Shown one piece after another: positions 6,646-13,377 of a DNA stretch of 32,531 bases; the first letter of the stretch is position 1, and each line of letters opens with the position of its first letter. A program made the position numbers and the translations under genes. This DNA comes from a virus. The notes under the pieces are model-generated. The model ran no database searches and was not told where the DNA came from. It was given only the letters and a program-made list of their open reading frames with translations. The stretch is taken from positions 1 to 32,531 of the IMG/VR virus record IMGVR_UViG_3300042400_001904, one strand, 5' to 3'.

Positions 6646-6906
6646 ATGGCTCGCATCGATCCCCCGGAGGAAGCCGCCGAAGGCGCGCGGCTCTTGCGCA
6701 AGTTCCTCGACGCGCGGCGACTCTCGATCCCGAAGTTCGCCGACGCCCACGGCGTGAACCGCCTCGTCCTGCAGAAGCTGATGAACGGGGCGGTAAAGCG
6801 CGTCTCGGTCGACGTCGCATACGCGATCGAACGCGCGACCGACGGCGGCGTGCCGATGGAGTCGTGGCGCGCCCGCGACGCCGGAAGCGCAGCGAAGGCG
6901 GCCTGA
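6646..6906 (+). CDS. Cro-like HTH protein
   Basis: An 86-residue protein, first gene of the rightward operon. LLRKFLDARRLSIPKFADAH followed by VNRLVLQKLMNGAVKRVSVD fits a Cro/XRE helix-turn-helix, with the recognition helix near VNRLVLQKLMNG. It ends in an Ala-rich tail. Its position directly downstream of the operator promoter and opposite the repressor is that of lambda Cro. No Shine-Dalgarno sequence is evident, in line with a leaderless transcript. Confidence 0.65.
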   Translation: MARIDPPEEAAEGARLLRKFLDARRLSIPKFADAHGVNRLVLQKLMNGAVKRVSVDVAYAIERATDGGVPMESWRARDAGSAAKAA

Positions 6907-6909
6907 CCG

Positions 6910-7296
6910 ATGCGCGCCCCATCCTCCAACGAGCGAACGCCCTCGCTCGAACGACCCGTCGCGCCCTCGCTCGATGAGCTCTCGCTGCTGATCGCGCGCG
7001 CTCGAAACCGTGTCGAGTGGCGCGTCGTGCGAGTCGGCGCGCATCGCTCGACATTCGACGCGCTCACCGAGCTCGCGAGCGACCTCGGCGTCGTGTTGCC
7101 CAAGCGCTGCCCCGTGCCCTCGAACATGGCCGAGGCCCGCGACGCCGTCTCGCAGGTGCTCTCGTACATCGAGCGCGTTCAGCTCTCGCCCGAAACGCGC
7201 GCTCGAATCGGGGTCCATCTCATTCCGCTGCGTTGTTTTGCTCACGGACAGAGTGTCGGCGCGTCGCCGATCGAGCGGGAGGCTACGTCATGCTGA
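6910..7296 (+). CDS. hypothetical protein, rightward early operon
   Basis: A 128-residue protein starting three bases after the Cro-like gene. The N-terminal 25 residues look disordered (Pro, Ser and Glu-rich), followed by a helical core (LDELSLLIARARNRVEWRVV, FDALTELASDLGVVL, AEARDAVSQVLSYIERVQL). The end is basic and aromatic. It overlaps the next ATG by seven bases. No family recognised; by position it could be a regulator. Confidence 0.55.
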   Translation: MRAPSSNERTPSLERPVAPSLDELSLLIARARNRVEWRVVRVGAHRSTFDALTELASDLGVVLPKRCPVPSNMAEARDAVSQVLSYIERVQLSPETRARIGVHLIPLRCFAHGQSVGASPIEREATSC

Positions 7297-7769
7297 AATC
7301 GTTGCCGGAGAACCTCTCGAGCAAGGAGGCGCTCAAGGAGGCGGCTCGGCTCTTCGACGACGCGCTCACCGCGACCAACCTCGCGGACGCAAAGGCCGCC
7401 GAAGCGATCGGCTTCAGCGCGAAGAACCGCAGCAAGGTCTTCTTGATGCGCAGCGGCAAACTCCCGCTAACGCTCTCGAAGGTGCTCATGCTGCTCGCGC
7501 ATCGACCGCGCGCGGGCCGAGCGCTGCTGGCCTCTCTCGCGGCCTGGTCGCACGCGCGAACGGGCGGCTTCGTCGGTTCGAGCATCACCCTCCTCGACGA
7601 GCTCATCCGCGAAGTGCTCGACCTCGCCCGCTACGCCTGCGTCGCGCGCGCCGACGGAAAGCTCGACGCCGACGAGCAACGCGAGCTGCGACGCTTGCTC
7701 GCGCGAGTGCGCACTGCGCTCGACGCCTTCGAAGGATCGCTCTCGCGGTCGGAAGCGAGGCCCTCATGA
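7290..7769 (+). CDS. putative HTH regulator, CII-position
   Basis: A 159-residue protein with a good ribosome site (GGGAGG) before the ATG at 7290. Residues 30-65 (LADAKAAEAIGFSAKNRSKV, then MRSGKLPLTLSKVLMLLAHR) resemble an HTH in which a short helix pair is followed by a recognition segment, as in some phage CII- and Cro-like proteins. The C-terminal half is a helical region ending ELRRLLARVRTALDAFEGSL, possibly for oligomerisation. The HTH assignment is by eye and tentative. Its place after the Cro-like gene fits a lysogeny-decision regulator, which is inference only. Confidence 0.5.
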   Translation: MLKSLPENLSSKEALKEAARLFDDALTATNLADAKAAEAIGFSAKNRSKVFLMRSGKLPLTLSKVLMLLAHRPRAGRALLASLAAWSHARTGGFVGSSITLLDELIREVLDLARYACVARADGKLDADEQRELRRLLARVRTALDAFEGSLSRSEARPS

Positions 7770-7972
7770 AGAATGAGCTTCCCGAGGCGATCCGGATCGC
7801 CGCCGCGCTCATCGACGCGCGCGCCCAGCTGCAAGAGGACTTCGCAGCAGCCGAGACGCGCTACGCCGACGCGCTGCGCGCGATCGGACGAACCGCAGAA
7901 GCGGACGAGATCGCGCAGCGAGCGAAATCACACGCCGATCGCGCAGCGCGCATTCGATCGGGGTACGCATGA
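7766..7972 (+). CDS. small helical hypothetical protein
   Basis: A 68-residue protein beginning MKNELPEAIRIAAALIDARA. Nearly the whole chain is predicted helical, with heptad-like Ala, Leu and Glu spacing (LQEDFAAAETRYADALRAIG). The ATG overlaps the previous stop by four bases (ATGA) and its own stop overlaps the next ATG. No family recognised. Confidence 0.6.
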   Translation: MKNELPEAIRIAAALIDARAQLQEDFAAAETRYADALRAIGRTAEADEIAQRAKSHADRAARIRSGYA

Positions 7973-8229
7973 GCGCCGCGAAGCCTCCCTCGCTCAGCGA
8001 GATCCGGCGCGCGCTCGGAGCCCGAAAGGGCTGGGGCCTGCTGCACACCTACGGCCGGCTGACGGTCCTCGAGCAGCGCGACGGCACGGAGCAGTGGATC
8101 GCGTGCGTGTACGCGTCGCGCAGCGGAGATCAGGGTCTCGCGCACGAGTGCGTCTCCGGCGTTGGCGCGACCGGCGTCGCCGCGCTCGAAGACCTCGCGA
8201 CGCGCGCCGCGATCGGCGGTGAACCGTGA
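7969..8229 (+). CDS. hypothetical protein
   Basis: An 86-residue protein starting MSAAKPPSLSEIRRALGARK. The middle has a strand-like pattern (GWGLLHTYGRLTVLEQRDG, EQWIACVYASRSG) that suggests a small beta-rich fold, and the end is helical (GVAALEDLATRAAIGG). Overlaps on both sides (ATGA and GTGA) place it firmly in the operon. Function unknown. Confidence 0.6.
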   Translation: MSAAKPPSLSEIRRALGARKGWGLLHTYGRLTVLEQRDGTEQWIACVYASRSGDQGLAHECVSGVGATGVAALEDLATRAAIGGEP

Positions 8230-8504
8230 AGTGCCCAGCGATTCGCTGGTCGCAACGCTACGGCACGACGGCGCACTCGTTGTGCTCGATCGCCGGCGCG
8301 CTTTCGCCGAGCCAGCTCCCCGAGTCGCTCGACGCGGACATCCGCGCGGCCGTGAGGAGCATCGCGAAGCGGAGCGGAGTCGCGATCGTCCCGCGCGCGC
8401 TGCGCGAGGGATCCAGCAAGCACTTCGCGCGCGGCGTCCTCGCAGAGGCGCTCCACCAACTGTCCCTCGACGCGCTCGAGACGCGCGTCACCGAAGCGCG
8501 CTGA
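8226..8504 (+). CDS. hypothetical protein
   Basis: A 92-residue protein with a GTG start overlapping the previous stop. It begins MKCPAIRWSQRYGTTAHSLC and continues as an alpha-rich chain (ADIRAAVRSIAKRSGVAIVP, GVLAEALHQLSLDALETRV). It contains two cysteines but no metal-site pattern. A 28-base spacer with GGAGAG separates it from the ParB-like gene. Not recognised. Confidence 0.55.
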   Translation: MKCPAIRWSQRYGTTAHSLCSIAGALSPSQLPESLDADIRAAVRSIAKRSGVAIVPRALREGSSKHFARGVLAEALHQLSLDALETRVTEAR

Positions 8505-8532
8505 GCGCACCCACGAACGACGGAGAGAAACG

Positions 8533-10197
8533 ATGGAAGCCACCCAGCCAGTCCCGCCACCACACAGCGCAGGCGCTGAGCAGCCGCGCGAGCCGCGCTA
8601 CCTCGTGCTCGCGTTGTCGAGCCTGCGAGAGAGCCCGACCAACCCTCGCAAGACCTTCACGGACCTCGACGAGCTCGCGACGTCCATCCGCGAGAAGGGC
8701 GTGCTGCAGCCGATCGGCGTGCGGAAGCTCCCCGGCGATCCGCTGCGCTTCGAGATCATCTTCGGCCACCGGCGCGCGCGCGCGGCGAAGATGGCAGGTC
8801 TCACGGCGATTCCCTGCCTCGTGCACGACCTCGACGATCGGCAGACGGCCGAGGTGCAGGTCATCGAGAACGTCCAGCGCGCCGACGTCCACCCGCTCGA
8901 GGAGGCCGACGGCTACGCGGCGCTGCTGAAGACGCACGGCTATACGATCGAGAGGCTCGCGGCGAAGATCGGGCGGCCGCCGGCGTACGTTCGGTCGCGC
9001 GCCCAGCTCGCGTCGCTCTGCGACAAAGCGCGCGCGGCGTACCTCGAGGGCAAGCTCACCACGGGTGTCGCGCAGCTCGTCGCTCGCCTGGCGGATCCAG
9101 CCGCGCAGGCGAAGGCGATCGAGCGGGTGTTCGACGGCTACCGCGGCGAATGCGTCTCGGTTCGCTACGCTGCGCAGCTGGTGCAGGACGAGTTCCTGCT
9201 GCAGCTGAAGCACGCGCCGTTCGACCGCAAGAGCAGGACCCTCCTGCCGATCGCGGGCGCTTGCACCGAGTGCCCGAAGCGCACCGGCGCGCAGCCAGAG
9301 CTCTTCGCGGACATGAAGACCGAGGACTCCTGCACGGACCCGGCGTGCTTCGCGAAGAAGCGAGACGCGCATACGCAGCAATCGCTCGACGCAGCGAAGG
9401 CCTCGGGAAAGAAGATCCTCTCCGCGAGCGAGACGAAGAAGCTCTTCCCGCACGCGCACTCGACGTACGTCTCGCACGGCGCGCCCTTCGTCGACGCGGC
9501 GGATAAGGCCTACGACGTGGACTCCACCGGCAAGAAGACCTGGGCGCAGGTCCTCAAGGGTCGCGACGTTGCGACGGTTCTCGCGGTCGATCCCGTCGGA
9601 AACGTCCGCGAGCTCGTGCCGCGCGAAGAGCTGAAGCCGATTCTGAAGGAGCTAGGCAAGCGCGACTCGGGCTCTGCCTCGCTCAGAGACGAAGAGCGCA
9701 AGAAGCGCGAGAAGCAGAAGATCTGGCTCTCGACAGCGCGGCTCGCAATCAGCGGGATCGTCAGCGCGGTGGAAGCGGATGCAGGGTGGCGGACCGAGGC
9801 CACGGCGCTTTTGCACCTCGCGCTCGACGCGATCATCGACGCCGCGGACTTCAATACCGCCAGCGAGGTCGTGAAGCGACGCGAGCTCGTCGGGGAGCCC
9901 AAGAAGAAGGGCGCGCACCCGTCGCGTGACGCAACAGAGATCCTCCACGCATTCGCCGAGAAAGCAGCGATCGAAGAGCGCGTGGGTCTCGGCCTCGAGC
10001 TGCTCATCACGCAGGGCGCGGTGCCCCACGCCTGGGCCAGCAAGCCCGAGTACGGAAAGCACCTGCGCGCCGCGGGCAAGCTCTTCGGCGTCGACGTACA
10101 CGCGCTCGAGAAGGAGCTCGTGACAGCGCAGCGCGAGGCGAAGAAGGCGAAGCCCGCAGCCAAGAAGACGACGAAGGCGAAGGGAGCGAAGCGATGA
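8533..10197 (+). CDS. ParB/Spo0J-like protein with Cys4 insert
   Basis: A 554-residue protein of the ParB/RepB superfamily. The N-terminal ParB nuclease-fold motifs are clear: NPRKTF near residue 36, IREKGVLQPIGVR near 55, GHRRARAAK near 77 and ENVQRADVHPLEEADGY near 110-126. A helix-turn-helix follows (YTIERLAAKIGRPPAYVRSR, about 136-156). Around residues 240-275 CTECPKR and CTDPACF form a likely zinc site. The C-terminus is a long Lys/Ala tail. Phage ParB-like proteins can bind or cut DNA or modulate transcription. With no ParA in the window, classic plasmid partition is not supported. The family assignment is firm and the role is open. Confidence 0.85.
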   Translation: MEATQPVPPPHSAGAEQPREPRYLVLALSSLRESPTNPRKTFTDLDELATSIREKGVLQPIGVRKLPGDPLRFEIIFGHRRARAAKMAGLTAIPCLVHDLDDRQTAEVQVIENVQRADVHPLEEADGYAALLKTHGYTIERLAAKIGRPPAYVRSRAQLASLCDKARAAYLEGKLTTGVAQLVARLADPAAQAKAIERVFDGYRGECVSVRYAAQLVQDEFLLQLKHAPFDRKSRTLLPIAGACTECPKRTGAQPELFADMKTEDSCTDPACFAKKRDAHTQQSLDAAKASGKKILSASETKKLFPHAHSTYVSHGAPFVDAADKAYDVDSTGKKTWAQVLKGRDVATVLAVDPVGNVRELVPREELKPILKELGKRDSGSASLRDEERKKREKQKIWLSTARLAISGIVSAVEADAGWRTEATALLHLALDAIIDAADFNTASEVVKRRELVGEPKKKGAHPSRDATEILHAFAEKAAIEERVGLGLELLITQGAVPHAWASKPEYGKHLRAAGKLFGVDVHALEKELVTAQREAKKAKPAAKKTTKAKGAKR

Positions 10198-10793
10198 CGC
10201 GCGCGAGCCTCGACGACTTTCAGGATCACGAGCTCGCCCACGAGCTCGATCGCCGCGCAGCGCTTCGGGCGGCGAGCTGCTGCAGCTACTGCGAGAAGAG
10301 CAACACCGCGTGCCGCTGCCGTCGGCCCCACGACGACGCGCCGATCCTGACGCTGCGCGCGTATCAGCAGGAGGCGCGCCGGACGACTACGCTCGATCGC
10401 ACGTTGCTCGAGCAGCTGAAGGCGAACCAGCAGCGAGAGATCTTGTCGTTACTCGACTCGTTCGGGCAGGAGCGCGTCGCGATCGAGCTGGGGCTGAGCG
10501 TCATGCGCGCGCGACACCTGGACCTCGCGGCCCTCGGCCTCGCGGGCGAGAGCGGCGAGGTCGTTGACCTCATCAAAAAGCACGTGCACCACGGGAAGCC
10601 CCTCGATCGTGACCAGCTCATTGCCGAGCTCGGTGACGTGCTCTGGTACCTCGCGTACCTCGCGTCGATCGAAGGCATCGACCTGGCCGACGTCGCGACC
10701 GCGAACAGCCGCAAGGCGCGAGCGCGGTTCCCCAACGGATTCTCCTTCGCCGCTGCGAACGCGCGCGCTGACGAGAGGAGCGGTCAACCATGA
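10194..10793 (+). CDS. MazG-like nucleotide pyrophosphohydrolase
   Basis: A 199-residue protein whose C-terminal half matches the MazG/all-alpha NTP pyrophosphatase family: GLAGESGEVVDLIKKHVHHG (about residues 114-133), then ELGDVLWYLAYLASIEGIDL (about 144-163), giving the E-x-x-E and E-x-x-D metal-binding motifs, and a final NSRKARARFPNGF. MazG enzymes hydrolyse (d)NTPs to monophosphates, and phage copies may clean nucleotide pools or lower (p)ppGpp alarm signals. The N-terminus carries CCSYC and CRCRR, a possible zinc site not typical of the family. The ATG overlaps the ParB stop. Confidence 0.85.
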   Translation: MTRASLDDFQDHELAHELDRRAALRAASCCSYCEKSNTACRCRRPHDDAPILTLRAYQQEARRTTTLDRTLLEQLKANQQREILSLLDSFGQERVAIELGLSVMRARHLDLAALGLAGESGEVVDLIKKHVHHGKPLDRDQLIAELGDVLWYLAYLASIEGIDLADVATANSRKARARFPNGFSFAAANARADERSGQP

Positions 10794-11029
10794 GCGACGC
10801 CGCCGTCCGTCACATGCGCTCCCGCCTCGCGCTTCGCTTCGCTCGAAAGATCATCGCTGGCCTGTCGCTGATCGCTTGCGGGCTCGCCGCCGGCGTCGCA
10901 GCGGCATCGCACCACCGGCTCGCCGTCGCGATCGCGGTGACCGCGCTGGTCGTCGAGATCGGTGCGGCGATCGCCATGGCGCTGCGCGGCCTGCGCGCCT
11001 TCGACGAGATGACGAAGGCGGACCGATGA
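10790..11029 (+). CDS. two-pass membrane protein
   Basis: A 79-residue protein with two hydrophobic helices: about residues 21-40 (KIIAGLSLIACGLAAGVAAA) and 44-66 (LAVAIAVTALVVEIGAAIAM). The N-terminus is positively charged and the short loop contains two His residues. It overlaps both neighbours by four bases. A holin is possible by topology alone, but its place among replication genes argues against that. Role unknown. Confidence 0.6.
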   Translation: MSDAAVRHMRSRLALRFARKIIAGLSLIACGLAAGVAAASHHRLAVAIAVTALVVEIGAAIAMALRGLRAFDEMTKADR

Positions 11030-12234
11030 CGCGACTCCCCGTGATCAACGCCCGGCCTCACTCGTTCGAGCTCTGCTTGGCGCTCGGGCTTGGCCTGCAC
11101 GACTCGGGTGAAGCAAGCCACGCCGACGCATCGGACGATGAGGAGCCGTTGCCGGACGCTGAGCAGAGCGTGGACCAGCACGAGCACGTCGAAGGCCCAT
11201 GTCCATTCGTCGGCTGCGCCGACCACCTTGCCTGGCTCGCGATCGACGTCGCGGATCCGCGCTCGCTCACCGCCAAGCAGCTGTCGGAAGCGCTGGGCAG
11301 GCTCGAGCAGCTCGACCTCTCGAAGCTCTCGATCACGTGCGCTCGCAGGGGACCGTACACGCTCGAGCAGGTCGGGTCCGTTTGGGAGGTGAGCCGCGAG
11401 TGGATCCGCCAAATCGAGACGAAGGCGCTTGAGAAGATCCGGCATCCAGCGCTCAGCGCGTCGCTGAAGCCCTTGCTGGCCGACGGCCACGACGTGTCGC
11501 GGCCGGATCTGTACGACCGCGAGGAAGACGCGCGCGCGGCGTCGAACGTGTCGACACGCCGCGGGCCCGGCCGAAGGGCGAGCGCAGCTGCAACAGCGCT
11601 GGTGCGCGCATGCGGCCGCGCCCGCACGCGTGCGCAGTGGGCCGCGGAACTCGGCGTAGAACAGGCTGAGATCGTCGAGCAGGCGCGCGCTTTGAAGCGC
11701 TCGTTCGGCAGACATGTCGAGCTGCTGCTGGGGCAGCAAAAGCGCGCTGCTGCCGCACACGCCGAGATGACATCGCGCGCCGAGCTGCTCGATCAGTCCG
11801 AGACCGCGAGCACCGACGGCGCCGACGAGCTCTCGCGGCTCGAGCCAGACGTTGTCGACGAGAGCGCGCCGCCCGCACCTGCAGCGCCAGCGGCGACGGC
11901 AACGGAGCCCGAGGTCGTCGCGGAAGCCGCGGCCGACGAGCTGCTCGCGCAGGCGCTTGCAGAGCCGAGCGCGCCCGAAGCACCGGGTGCCGAGACCGCG
12001 CTCGAGCTCGAGCATGCGACGCGCGCCGTCGCCAGCGTCGCCCCACAACCGCAACACGCGCCCGCGCTGCGCCCGGCGAAGAAGCCGACGCCGCACCGGC
12101 CAAAGAGCGCCACGAAGCCCCGAACAGCGCCACCACGCGCCGAGCGCGGGGCAGCCACCGCGAAGATCGTCAGCGACGCCGCGAAGGCCTTCGCTGCGAT
12201 CGTTCGCAATGCGGAGCGGCGAGGCCGGCGCTGA
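11026..12234 (+). CDS. sigma-70 region 4-like DNA-binding protein
   Basis: A 402-residue protein. Residues about 112-138 read TLEQVGSVWEVSREWIRQIE and TKALEKIRHP, a near-textbook sigma-70 region 4.2 helix-turn-helix that in sigma factors binds the -35 element. Upstream, near residue 58, CPFVGCADHLAWLAIDV is a conserved-looking Cys/His segment, and there is no region 2, so it is not a complete sigma factor. A second basic helical region (about 180-250) is followed by an Ala/Pro/Glu-rich low-complexity tail and a basic C-terminus. Proteins of this class, with a CPW/FVxC motif before a lone region 4, occur in phages and mobile elements. It may redirect host RNA polymerase or act as an ordinary repressor or activator. 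Confidence 0.7.
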   Translation: MTRLPVINARPHSFELCLALGLGLHDSGEASHADASDDEEPLPDAEQSVDQHEHVEGPCPFVGCADHLAWLAIDVADPRSLTAKQLSEALGRLEQLDLSKLSITCARRGPYTLEQVGSVWEVSREWIRQIETKALEKIRHPALSASLKPLLADGHDVSRPDLYDREEDARAASNVSTRRGPGRRASAAATALVRACGRARTRAQWAAELGVEQAEIVEQARALKRSFGRHVELLLGQQKRAAAAHAEMTSRAELLDQSETASTDGADELSRLEPDVVDESAPPAPAAPAATATEPEVVAEAAADELLAQALAEPSAPEAPGAETALELEHATRAVASVAPQPQHAPALRPAKKPTPHRPKSATKPRTAPPRAERGAATAKIVSDAAKAFAAIVRNAERRGRR

Positions 12235-12267
12235 TGAACCACCAAACCTTCACGGGAGCTTGAAAAC

Positions 12268-13377
12268 ATGGGCTGGTTTCGAACAGACGACGGCTTTTGG
12301 AGCCATCCGAAGACGTTGCGCGCAAAGAACGAGGCCGCTGGCGCGTTCCTTCGGATGGGCTCGTACTGCGCGCAGCATCTCACCGATGGTGCGGTGGACC
12401 GCGAGATCGCGCTGATGATCGCCGAGCGGCAGGAGGTGCTCGATCGCCTGGTGAACGTCGGCTTCCTCGAGGTGACCGATACCGGGTACCAGCTGCACAA
12501 CTATCTGAAGTTCAACCAGAGCCGCGAGAAGGTTGAGCTCGAGCGAGACAAGACCGCCAAGCGAGTCCAGAACCACCGTAGCGCCGTTGGTAACGGCGTT
12601 ACATCCCGCGTTACCAACGCTGCTACCAACGCCAGCGGTAACAGCAGACGTAGCGCCACTAGTAGCGGCGATACCAACGGCGTTGGTACGCGTGCCCCAT
12701 CCCATCCCATCCCATCCCAAGAGGGAGAGGGGGAGTCGCGCGCGAGCGCGTGTGCGCGCACGCGAGACGAGCCGCCGGTCACCCCTCCCCCGCCCCCACC
12801 CGTCGAAGAGCTGACCAGCGAGGAGGCTGACCGCCTCAACGCGATCGCCGAGGGCGCCGAGCAGGTGCCAGGGCGATGGGACCCGCGCGGCGCTCGTTGG
12901 CAGCGCAAGGCCCTTGCTGTCGCGCTCGCCGAGCGTGGCATCTCGGCAGACGACGCCTTCATGCTCGGCGAATACCTCGCGACGCCCGAGGCCGAACGCA
13001 CCCACGAAATCAAGTCGTTCAGCGTCGACTGGATCGTGTTCGGGACGAGCAGCGCCCCAGAATTCAAGAGGCTCGACTGGATCTGGCGCGAAGCCAAGCG
13101 ATGGAACGAGCAGCCAGCGAGCACCGCGGCGCCGACCAGGGCGAAGCCCACGGCCAAGGCCGCCGCCGCGCCGAAGAGATCGTCGGAGGCCGTTCGCGCC
13201 GCGATGGGGCGCGTGCTCGACGGGTTCAAGCGCATTCCGCCGCCGCTCGCCGCGGTCGCGACCGACGACGAGCAGCTCGAGGACCCCGCGCAAGAGCCGA
13301 ACGCAACAGCAGCCGAACAGCGAGGCATCGAGCCGATCGGCGACGTGCTCGACGCGATCGTGGGAGCGGTTCGATGA
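12268..13377 (+). CDS. replication initiator / replisome organiser-like protein
   Basis: A 369-residue protein immediately upstream of dnaB. The N-terminus (GWFRTDDGFWSHPKTLRA, then FLEVTDTGYQLHNYLKFNQS) is typical of phage replisome-organiser winged-helix domains that bind the origin. The middle (about residues 100-175) is Asn, Ser, Thr and Pro-rich linker, and its DNA holds the origin-like repeats. The C-terminal domain (ADRLNAIAEGAEQVPGRW, DWIWREAKRWNE) probably contacts the helicase. The layout mirrors lambda gene O, with an origin inside the linker-coding part. The start at 12268 has GGGAGC upstream. A direct role in loading the adjacent DnaB is inferred. Confidence 0.7.
   Translation: MGWFRTDDGFWSHPKTLRAKNEAAGAFLRMGSYCAQHLTDGAVDREIALMIAERQEVLDRLVNVGFLEVTDTGYQLHNYLKFNQSREKVELERDKTAKRVQNHRSAVGNGVTSRVTNAATNASGNSRRSATSSGDTNGVGTRAPSHPIPSQEGEGESRASACARTRDEPPVTPPPPPPVEELTSEEADRLNAIAEGAEQVPGRWDPRGARWQRKALAVALAERGISADDAFMLGEYLATPEAERTHEIKSFSVDWIVFGTSSAPEFKRLDWIWREAKRWNEQPASTAAPTRAKPTAKAAAAPKRSSEAVRAAMGRVLDGFKRIPPPLAAVATDDEQLEDPAQEPNATAAEQRGIEPIGDVLDAIVGAVR
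12577..12720. repeat. candidate replication origin: TACCAACG iterons plus G-quadruplex motif
   Basis: Five copies of TACCAACG or its complement CGTTGGTA lie at 12585-12592, 12612-12619, 12624-12631, 12672-12679 and 12681-12688; the last two form a palindrome around one base. CGTAGCGCC occurs at 12577-12585 and again near 12650. At 12696-12720 four CCCAT units and a CCCAA give the bottom strand five G-tracts separated by AT, a strong G-quadruplex motif. The block lies inside the initiator-like gene, as lambda ori lies inside gene O. Confidence 0.6.

Noticed and set aside
8488-9477. Leftward frame of about 329 residues opposite the ParB-like gene
   Set aside because: Antisense to a convincing ParB-like protein, with an Arg/Leu/Val-biased composition typical of GC-rich shadow frames.
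8533-10197. Plasmid-type partition system (ParB)
   Set aside because: No ParA ATPase or parS-like repeat cluster is visible nearby; the ParB fold alone does not support partition.
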